Part shown: piece after piece, positions 47,683 to 54,259 of the stretch | Layout of the letters: every line of letters starts with the position of its first letter | How positions within the stretch are numbered: the first letter of the stretch is position 1 | NCBI RefSeq assembly: GCF_900113485.1 | Contig: NZ_FOPM01000009.1 | Location: 1-64,000 of the forward strand | Length of the DNA stretch: 64,000 nucleotides | From: Methylobacterium gossipiicola | GTDB lineage: Bacteria > Pseudomonadota > Alphaproteobacteria > Rhizobiales > Beijerinckiaceae | Direction: 5' to 3' | Notes under the pieces: model-generated | Database searches by the model: none | The model's input: only the letters and a program-made list of their open reading frames with translations | Told to the model about the DNA's origin: nothing | Position numbers and translations under genes: made by a program

Positions 47683-48558
47683 ATGATCGAGCCGGCCTGT
47701 TCCGCCCGTAGCCTGCCCCTGACCGTCGCGGGCCGGCCGATGCCGACGCCGTGCGATGTGATCGGCAACGGCCCCGACGCCCTGCTGCTGCCGGCCCTGT
47801 CGTCGATCTCGGCCCGGGTCGAGATGCGGCCCCTCGCCCGGGATCTGGGCCACGATTTTCGCTGCCACGTGCCGGATTGGCCGGGCTTCGGCGACCGGGC
47901 CCGGCCGCGGATGCCCCTGAACCCCGCCACGATGCACGCCTTCCTCGACGCCCTCCTGGCGGTGGAGCGCGGCCCCTATGCCCTGGGCGTCGCGGCGGGC
48001 CATGCGGCGCCCTACCTCGTGGCCGCCGCCCGGCGCCATCCCGGCCTGTTCGGCCGCCTCGTCCTCGTGGCGCCGACCTGGCGCGGCCCCCTGCCCACGG
48101 TGATGGGGCCGGAGCGGCGCGGCCTCATCGCGGGCATCCGCCGGGCCATCGAGGCGCCCCTCCTCGGCGAAGCCCTGTACCGGCTCAACATCAGCCCGCC
48201 GGTGATCGGCCGGATGATGCGCGCGCATGTCTATGCCGATCCGGCCCATGTCACCCCGGGGGTGATCGCCGACAAGCACGCCGTCACCCGCCATCCGGGT
48301 GGCCGCTTCGGCACCGCCGCCTTCGTCACCGGGGGCCTCGACCCCTGCGAGAGCCGCAAGGACTTTCTGGACCTGTTCACGGACGACGCCCTGCCGTCGA
48401 TCCTCGTCCTGCGCCCGGAGCGGGCGCCGCGCCGGTCCGGCGCCGAGATGGACGCCCTCGTCGCCACGGGCCATGTTGGGCGCGCGTCGATTCCCGGCGC
48501 CCTCAGCCCGCACGAGGAATATCCCGGCGAAGTGGCGGCGGCGATCCGCGCCGGCTGA
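47683..48558 (+). CDS. Alpha/beta-hydrolase-fold protein lacking the nucleophile Ser
   Basis: 291 residues from ATG 47683. The fold is recognised by DWPGFGDRARPR, MHAFLDALLAVERGPYALGV, and LVLVAPTWRGPLP. The nucleophile elbow normally GxSxG reads G102-V-A104-A-G106, so the catalytic Ser is Ala. A late His (SPHEEYPGEV) is kept. It is probably not a classical hydrolase and may bind rather than cleave its ligand. 67 bp after dapD, possibly co-transcribed. Confidence 0.7.
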   Translation: MIEPACSARSLPLTVAGRPMPTPCDVIGNGPDALLLPALSSISARVEMRPLARDLGHDFRCHVPDWPGFGDRARPRMPLNPATMHAFLDALLAVERGPYALGVAAGHAAPYLVAAARRHPGLFGRLVLVAPTWRGPLPTVMGPERRGLIAGIRRAIEAPLLGEALYRLNISPPVIGRMMRAHVYADPAHVTPGVIADKHAVTRHPGGRFGTAAFVTGGLDPCESRKDFLDLFTDDALPSILVLRPERAPRRSGAEMDALVATGHVGRASIPGALSPHEEYPGEVAAAIRAG

Positions 48559-48709
48559 GCCGCGCGTCGGCTTTCGTTCAGGCCGGGTGTGGATAAGATG
48601 CGGCTTACGCCATGGGACCGTCGCACGGGAACCCTATAGCGTGAGGCTTGCTTTGTTTTCGCACGCGCCGCCCCACCTTGGCGCCGCACACCGGACCCGA
48701 GAGACGCCG

Positions 48710-49549
48710 ATGGCCCGCCTGCCCCTCGCCCTCGCCCTGCTCGTCGGGATCGCCCCCGCCCGCGCCGAGGAAGCCCCGAAGGCCCCCGCCGCCGCCCCCT
48801 CCGTGGCGGTGACGCCGGTGGTTCCGGGCAAGCCCGCGCGCCAGCCCTACCTGTCGGACGCCATGGCGCCCGACACCACGGCGATCCTGCCGCCGCCGCC
48901 CCGGGGGCAATCGGCGGCCGAGACGGCCGACAAGGCGGCGTTCACCGCCACCCGGTCGCTCAAGGGCAGCCCCCGCTGGGATCTCGCGGCCACCGACGTC
49001 GCCGATGGCGCCTCGGCGATCCTCGACGATTTCGCCTGCGTCATCGGCCAGCGCATCGACCAGACCCGTGCGCCGGCCCTCATGACCCTCCTCGAACGCA
49101 GCCGCCTCGACATCGCCCACGCGGTCCGGGGACCGAAAGACCATTACCGCCGCATCCGTCCCTTCGTCGGCAACGAGGCCGAGATCTGCGTCGTCCGCTC
49201 GGCGGAGATCGGCAACGCCTTCAGCTTCCCGTCGAGCCACGCGGCGCAGGGTTGGGCCTATGCGGCGATCATGGCGGCGATCATGCCCGCGAAGGCGACG
49301 GACTTCTTCCAGCGCGCGCGGTCCTACGGCGAGAGCCGCGTGGTGTGCGGCCTTCACTGGATGAGCGATGTCCAGGCCGGTGCCATCGCGGGCGGCATCG
49401 TGTTCGGTGCGCTGCAGGGCGATGCCGGCTTTCGCGCGGATCTGGAGCGCGCCCGGGTGGAAGTGACCAAGCTCATCGCCAGCGGCGGCACAGCCCCCGA
49501 TCAGGCGATCTGCGCCCGCGAGGCCGTGGGACGCGCCCCGATCCTGTAG
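48710..49549 (+). CDS. Class A (PAP2-type) periplasmic acid phosphatase
   Basis: 279 residues with a signal peptide (cleavage after ARA, about residue 19) and a Pro/Ala-rich segment. The full PAP2 signature is present: K143-x6-R150-P151, PSSH (175-178 region with His177), and SR(210)-x5-H216-x3-D220. The family hydrolyses phosphomonoesters in the periplasm (PhoN/PhoC). A TGTGGATAA DnaA-box-like sequence at 48588-48596 lies upstream. Confidence 0.88.
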   Translation: MARLPLALALLVGIAPARAEEAPKAPAAAPSVAVTPVVPGKPARQPYLSDAMAPDTTAILPPPPRGQSAAETADKAAFTATRSLKGSPRWDLAATDVADGASAILDDFACVIGQRIDQTRAPALMTLLERSRLDIAHAVRGPKDHYRRIRPFVGNEAEICVVRSAEIGNAFSFPSSHAAQGWAYAAIMAAIMPAKATDFFQRARSYGESRVVCGLHWMSDVQAGAIAGGIVFGALQGDAGFRADLERARVEVTKLIASGGTAPDQAICAREAVGRAPIL

Positions 49550-49576
49550 CGCGTGCCGAGAGCCGTCGAATACGAC

Positions 49577-49613
49577 AAGGCCCGCCGGATCGCTCCGGCG
49601 GGCCTTCGTGTTT
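49577..49613. terminator. Bidirectional terminator-like hairpin
   Basis: Perfect 12-bp stem AAGGCCCGCCGG / CCGGCGGGCCTT with a 6-base loop between the convergent acid phosphatase and terC genes, followed by CGTGTTT on the plus strand. A degenerate parS-like sequence starts at its right edge. Confidence 0.7.
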
Positions 49614-49635
49614 CCCGTGAAATCGGGTCTCGGTC

Positions 49636-50385
49636 TCAGAGCCGCGTGGCGGTGGCCTGCTTCGTCCGGCGCCGCCTGGCCAGGATGTTCAGACCCTCGA
49701 CACCGGCCGAGAACGCCATGGCGGTGTAGATGTAGCCCTTGGAGACATGGGCGCCGAAGCCTTCGGCGATCAGCGTCATGCCGATCATGATGAGGAAGCC
49801 GAGGGCCAGCATCACCACCGTGGGGTTGGCGGCGATGAAGCGCGAGAGCGGGTCGGCGGCGAGCAGCATCACGGTGACGGCCGTCACCACGGCCACCACC
49901 ATGATCGGGACGTGCTCGGTCATGCCGACGGCGGTGATGATGCTGTCGATGGAGAACACGAGGTCGAGGACGAGGATCTGGCCGATGGCGGCGGCGAAGC
50001 CGAGGGTGGCCGCCTTGCCGACGCCGCCCGCCTTGTCCTCCGGCTCCATGGTGTGGTGGATCTCCTTCGTGGCTTTCCACAGGAGGAACAGGCCGCCGCC
50101 GATGAGGATGAGATCGCGCCAGGAGAACGCCTTGTCGAACACCGTGAAGACCGGCTGCGTCAGGGCGACGATGTAGGCGACGGTTCCGAGGAGGCCGAGG
50201 CGCAGGATGAGGGCGAGGCCGATGCCGATCCGCCGCGCCCGCGTCTGCTGATCGGGCGGCAGCTTGTTGGTGATGATCGAGATGAAGATCAGGTTGTCGA
50301 TGCCGAGCACCACCTCCATGACGACGAGGGTGGCGAGGGCCGCCCAGGCGGTGGGATCGCTGAGAAGGGGAAGAATGCTGTCCAC
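49636..50385 (-). CDS. TerC-family integral membrane protein
   Basis: 249 residues from GTG 50383-50385. About seven helices with the family's acidic pairs: [12 protein letters not shown] in helix 1-2 and [14 protein letters not shown] mid-protein. TerC proteins export Mn2+ or assist metal loading of exoenzymes; some confer tellurite resistance. No other ter gene is present. 23 bp after the lipid kinase gene and probably in its transcript. Confidence 0.9.
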   Translation of the reverse strand: MDSILPLLSDPTAWAALATLVVMEVVLGIDNLIFISIITNKLPPDQQTRARRIGIGLALILRLGLLGTVAYIVALTQPVFTVFDKAFSWRDLILIGGGLFLLWKATKEIHHTMEPEDKAGGVGKAATLGFAAAIGQILVLDLVFSIDSIITAVGMTEHVPIMVVAVVTAVTVMLLAADPLSRFIAANPTVVMLALGFLIMIGMTLIAEGFGAHVSKGYIYTAMAFSAGVEGLNILARRRRTKQATATRL

Positions 50386-50408
50386 GGGAAGTCCGACTTT
50401 CGAAGGTC

Positions 50409-51338
50409 TCAGAAGGGCAGGGTGAAGCCGGGGCGCGCGACGCCGGGGCGCTGCGACGCCTCGGGCGCGAAGATGCGCACCGCCCTGGGGCAGACCTTGA
50501 AGTGGGCGGGTGTGTAGGTGGACAGCTCGCCGTCCGTGTTCACCGGCCGGGGCTTCTTCGTCTTCACCACGATCTCGGTGGTGTCGAAGGCCCGCACATC
50601 CGCCGCCTTGCCTTGCGTGCCGCGCCGCAGGGCCGGCAGCAGGGCCAGCAGCCGCCACCAGTGCTTCACCTCCAGGCTGTAGAAATCGAGCTTGCCGTCG
50701 TCGACGGTGGCCGTCTCCTCCACGGTCATGCCGCCGCCATAGTGACGGCCGTTGCCGACGGAAACCTGGATGGTCGTGATGGTCTCGGTCTGGCCGTCGT
50801 GTTCGAGGTAGACCGTGAACGGTCTCACCCGGCGCAGGACCCGGATGGCGGCGATGGCGTAGCCGAGGGTGCCCCACTTCTTCTTCGATTCCGCCGTGAG
50901 GTCGCCGGCGAGTTCCGCCGAGAAGCCGATGCTGGCCACGTTGAAATAATAGTGTCCGTTGACCCGGCCGAGGTCGACGGGCCGGGCCTCCTCCGTGGTG
51001 ATGAGGCCGGCGGCGGCCACGGGGTCGGTGGGCAGGCCGAGCGACCGGGCGAGATCGTTGGCGGTGCCCAGCGGCAGGATGCCGAGCGGCAGGCCGGTCT
51101 CCACCAGGGCGGGGGCCGCCGCGTTCAGGGTGCCGTCGCCGCCGCCGAGGATCACGAGGTCGCTCGCGCCGGCATGGCGCTTGATCACCGCCGTGCAATC
51201 GGGATCGCCCGGCGGCTCGAACGGCTCGATGCCGCCCTGGCGCAGGGTGTCGCGCACGGCGTCGAGGGAAAAGCCGCCGTTGCGGGCCTTGGGGTTGACG
51301 AGGAGGAGGGCCCGCCGGGCCTGACCGCCGCCGCTCAT
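50409..51338 (-). CDS. Diacylglycerol/lipid kinase (YegS/DagK) family protein
   Basis: 309 residues. ATP-binding [12 protein letters not shown] (about residues 64-75), [15 protein letters not shown] and the C-terminal NTDGE motif are the family marks. It phosphorylates diacylglycerol or a related lipid or sphingoid base at the membrane. Followed by terC. Confidence 0.9.
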   Translation of the reverse strand: MSGGGQARRALLLVNPKARNGGFSLDAVRDTLRQGGIEPFEPPGDPDCTAVIKRHAGASDLVILGGGDGTLNAAAPALVETGLPLGILPLGTANDLARSLGLPTDPVAAAGLITTEEARPVDLGRVNGHYYFNVASIGFSAELAGDLTAESKKKWGTLGYAIAAIRVLRRVRPFTVYLEHDGQTETITTIQVSVGNGRHYGGGMTVEETATVDDGKLDFYSLEVKHWWRLLALLPALRRGTQGKAADVRAFDTTEIVVKTKKPRPVNTDGELSTYTPAHFKVCPRAVRIFAPEASQRPGVARPGFTLPF

Positions 51339-51707
51339 GCGACGGCCCCGGAGGCGAAGGGGCTACGGTACGGTATCGTCATGAGGTCTCGAACCCTCCG
51401 GTGCGTTCGCGCCGCGTGAGCGCAAAGGCAGAGAAGGGGTCCGACATCACGGTCAACGCCTCGACCGCCAGAGGGGCCCGGACCCAGTCCGGTCAAGGTG
51501 GGTTGCAGCGCGACAATGGCAAGACCGGACCACCCGGGAAACCGTTGGCTTTCGCGTCCGGAGTGAAGCGCACGTCAATTCCGGGGAGCGAATGCCCTGT
51601 GGGCAAATGGCCTGTGGGAATGATGCGAAACCGAGCGTGCTCAGGAAACGTTCATGCTTCGGTGACCGGTCCCACCACACTCCTCCGAACTGGTCGCGAT
51701 TTCGGTG
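51339..51707. other. Divergent intergenic region lipid kinase / secreted protein
   Basis: 369 bases between divergent genes. A near-duplicate GCCCTGTGGGCAAATGGCCTG stretch occurs around 51597. I see no gene, repeat family member or clear promoter consensus. Confidence 0.4.
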
Positions 51708-52541
51708 ATGATTGCCATGCGTTACGGCTCCTGCTCCGTCTGCTCCGCCGCGCTGATCGGCGCCCTTCTGGTGGCCGGGCCGGCCCTGGCCCAATCCCGT
51801 CCGGGCTGGGTCGATCCGCCGGCCAAGAGTGAGGGCAAGGGCGCGGTCGAGGCTGCCCCGAAGGCCGAGACAAGCCCGATGCCCGAAGCCGCACCGTCTC
51901 AGGCGGCGTCCCCGAGCCCGGCCGCCCGGACCGAGTCGCCGCGGCGCGTGACCCGGGCGGAGCGGAGGCCGGAGGCCGCCCCCCGTCGCGGTGCCCGGCC
52001 GGTCGCTCGGCCGCGTCGCCTCGCCGAGCCGGCGCCCCGGCGCCTCTCCGAGGTGCCCGTCCGCCCGCCCCTGCCCATGGCCTCGTCCGAGCGTTTCCCC
52101 GAATGGGCCGCCGCCGCGACGCGCCTCACCGACGATTACCTCGACAGCGTGTCGGCGCCGGGCCTCGGGATCGTCACGGCGGCGCCGCGCTTCTACGGCG
52201 AGACGGTGCGGTTCCACGGTCGGACCCTGTCGTTGGCGGCGCTGATGGCCGAGAAGCGCAGCTTCGCCGCCCGCTGGCCGGTGCGGACCTATCAGGCGCA
52301 GGGCGGCGCGACCCACGTCGCCTGCCATGCCGCCACCGCCACCTGCATCGTGCGGACCACCTTCGATTACCGGGCCGAGAACCCGGCGCGCGGCGCCCGC
52401 GCCCAGGGCGTGTCGGAACTCGTCCTCACCGTCGACCTGTCCGGTGACCGGCCGGTCATCGTGTCGGAAACCAGCCGCGTCCTGCGCCGCTATGGTCCTG
52501 GGCCGCTCGGCGCTATAGCGGGACGCACGCGCGGGGCCTGA
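51708..52541 (+). CDS. Secreted protein of unknown function with disordered N-terminal half
   Basis: 277 residues from ATG 51708 (GTG 51705 and ATG 51717 also possible). A signal peptide (cleaved after ALAQ, about residue 29) leads into a Pro/Ala/Arg-rich stretch to about residue 125. The C-terminal 140 residues form a compact domain (FPEWAAAATRLTDDYLDSVS, FYGETVRFHGRTLSL, ATCIVRTTFDYRAENP) with a size and pattern recalling SnoaL/NTF2-like folds, two Cys near ACHAATATC. No named family. Precedes the nuclease-like membrane gene by 23 bp. Confidence 0.7.
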   Translation: MIAMRYGSCSVCSAALIGALLVAGPALAQSRPGWVDPPAKSEGKGAVEAAPKAETSPMPEAAPSQAASPSPAARTESPRRVTRAERRPEAAPRRGARPVARPRRLAEPAPRRLSEVPVRPPLPMASSERFPEWAAAATRLTDDYLDSVSAPGLGIVTAAPRFYGETVRFHGRTLSLAALMAEKRSFAARWPVRTYQAQGGATHVACHAATATCIVRTTFDYRAENPARGARAQGVSELVLTVDLSGDRPVIVSETSRVLRRYGPGPLGAIAGRTRGA

Positions 52542-52564
52542 GCGCCGCGCCGAGAGCCCTGGAA

Positions 52565-53779
52565 GTGGTCACCGCCTTGGAAGCGAGCGCCTTGAACCCC
52601 CGCGATCCGGACTCCGCGAACGCGCCCGACGGGGCGCGTGCCGCCCTGCGGGCGCGGATCGCCGAGGAAGTCGAACGCCAGGGGGGGCATCCCCTGGCGC
52701 GGCGGACCCTCGCGTTGCTGGTGGAATCGGCCCTGGCGCCCGAGGAATCCGCGAACGGCGAACGCTTCCGTGACCGGCGTGCGCAACCACGCGGCGGCGA
52801 TCCCGTCACCTCGCCCGAAGGCACCGTCGCCCCCGAGGCGACGCCCGACCTGCCCCTGACCCTGACCGCGTATGTGAGCCTGCTGCGCGAGCGGCACCCG
52901 ACCCTGTTCGCCCCGCCGGCGCCCGAACCCGCGCCGGTGGAGGCCGGCCCCCCGCCCGCCGGGGAATCGCCCGCGCCGGGGGCACCGGCCCGCTTGATCG
53001 CCGCCCAGACCGTTCTCGCCCGAACCCTCCTCAACCGCGCCGCCGCCCGGGGCCGCGCCGTATCCGTTCGAACCGCCGCGCGCTGGCAGGATCTGCGTCG
53101 GCGCTACGAAGCCCGACGCGCCGAGACGCCGACGCAGACGCCCGCCGGGACGGCTTCCATCTTGGAGGCGCCGCGCGGCCCCGGTGCGTTCGTGCGCGGG
53201 GCGGCCGGGGGCCTGCGGGGCCGGATCGCCGATGCGGGGGCGCGCCTTCAGGGTGCCGGCCGCGAGGGCGGTATCCTGCGCGACCGCCGGGTCCTCGTCG
53301 TCGGCGCGGGCCTCCTCGGCCTCCTCGCCGTGGTGGTCCTGATTCCCCCCGTCGCGGAGGGCACCAGACCCGCCCCGGCGACGGCGCCCCAGGCCGAAGC
53401 CATCCCGACCCCGCCGACCCGGGCGGAGACGCCGCCCGCCGACGAGGCGGCCAAGGCCGGCGGCACGGCCCTCACCGGCTCCGCCGAGGTGATCGACACC
53501 GCAACCCTGCGCGTGGCCGGCAAGCTCGTGCGCCTGTTCGGCGTCGAATGGGTGCGCGGCGGCCAGGCCGACGAGCTGACGCGCTACCTCGCCGGGCGGA
53601 CCGTGACCTGCCAGCCCGTGGCCGGCAGTGAAGCGCGCCAGTGCGAGGTCGACGGCCGCGACCTCTCGGAGGTGGTGCTGTTCAACGGCGGCGGCCGGGC
53701 CTCGGCCGAGGCGACGCCCGACCTCGTGGCCGCCGAGGATCGCGCCCGCACGGAACGGCTCGGCGTCTGGGCCCGGTAG
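52565..53779 (+). CDS. Membrane protein with C-terminal staphylococcal nuclease-like domain
   Basis: 404 residues from GTG 52565. The first 240 residues are charged, Ala/Arg/Pro-rich and probably cytoplasmic; one helix (VLVVGAGLLGLLAVVVLIPP, about 242-261) spans the membrane; after a Pro-rich linker the last 100 residues resemble an SNase fold (GSAEVIDTATLRVAGKLVRLFGVEW, in part). In active nucleases this strand reads DGDT and LRxxGIDAPE; here the Asp-Gly-Asp and catalytic Arg/Glu are not conserved, so nuclease activity is doubtful. Confidence 0.7.
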   Translation: MVTALEASALNPRDPDSANAPDGARAALRARIAEEVERQGGHPLARRTLALLVESALAPEESANGERFRDRRAQPRGGDPVTSPEGTVAPEATPDLPLTLTAYVSLLRERHPTLFAPPAPEPAPVEAGPPPAGESPAPGAPARLIAAQTVLARTLLNRAAARGRAVSVRTAARWQDLRRRYEARRAETPTQTPAGTASILEAPRGPGAFVRGAAGGLRGRIADAGARLQGAGREGGILRDRRVLVVGAGLLGLLAVVVLIPPVAEGTRPAPATAPQAEAIPTPPTRAETPPADEAAKAGGTALTGSAEVIDTATLRVAGKLVRLFGVEWVRGGQADELTRYLAGRTVTCQPVAGSEARQCEVDGRDLSEVVLFNGGGRASAEATPDLVAAEDRARTERLGVWAR

Positions 53780-53840
53780 GGCGGGTCGGAGAATCGGGGC
53801 GCGGCCCGGTCGCACAAATCTTAAGCGACCTTTGCTCAAA

Positions 53841-53934
53841 CCATGCCCATGGGGCATGGGTGGTCTACGGGCGCTCCCCCTCCCGTCCCCCGGGGCGGGA
53901 GCCTATTTGTCTTTTGTGCGCTGCAAAATTTTGC
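53841..53934. promoter_or_regulatory. Structured region before DUF1127-like gene
   Basis: Contains the hairpin CCATGCCC-atg-GGGCATGG (53841-53859), a GC stem TCCCG...CGGGA (53881-53900) followed by TATTTGTCTTTT that may terminate the preceding gene, and the perfect 12-base palindrome GCAAAATTTTGC (53923-53934). The last lies about 30 bases before the small gene and may be part of its promoter or an operator. Confidence 0.45.
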
Positions 53935-53964
53935 GGCAGATGACAAATCCGGAAAGCCAAGCCC

Positions 53965-54177
53965 GTGACCCTCTCCCTCCTCGCCACCCTCAAGTCTCAC
54001 TGGAAGGACAACGAAACCGCCCGCCAGATCGCCCTGCTGACGGACCGCGAACTCGCGGATATCGGTGCCGACCGCATCGGCGGCCGCATCCTGACGAAGG
54101 TGCAGAACTACCGCGTCGCCGATGGCCTACGCCGGACGCCGACGCCCCTGCGCTACGCCTCGTTCCCCTCGGGCTGA
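53965..54177 (+). CDS. Small DUF1127-like protein
   Basis: 70 residues from GTG 53965. The core RQIALLTDRELADIGADR (about residues 20-37) matches the DUF1127 pattern L..L.DREL.DIG..R. Small arginine-rich members of the family affect RNA turnover and phosphate or stress responses in alphaproteobacteria. This one is longer at its C-terminus and less Arg-rich than the shortest forms. Own terminator follows. Confidence 0.75.
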   Translation: MTLSLLATLKSHWKDNETARQIALLTDRELADIGADRIGGRILTKVQNYRVADGLRRTPTPLRYASFPSG

Positions 54178-54206
54178 GCGCCCCCTCCGTTTCGCGCGCC
54201 TGAACA

Positions 54207-54229
54207 CGCCGGCCCCTGGGCCGGCGTTT
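54207..54229 (+). terminator. Rho-independent terminator after DUF1127-like gene
   Basis: CGCCGGCCC-ct-GGGCCGGCG followed by TTTCC; a 9-bp GC-only stem 30 bases after the stop. Confidence 0.7.
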
Positions 54230-54259
54230 CCATGTGCGCTGCAACACAGAGCGGTGGGG

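Noticed and set aside
48588..48596. Perfect DnaA-box sequence TGTGGATAA, with a near match at about 26040 and TATCCACAG near 12320
   Set aside because: Single isolated boxes, no cluster, no AT-rich unwinding region and no dnaA/hemE context, so no origin can be called from them.
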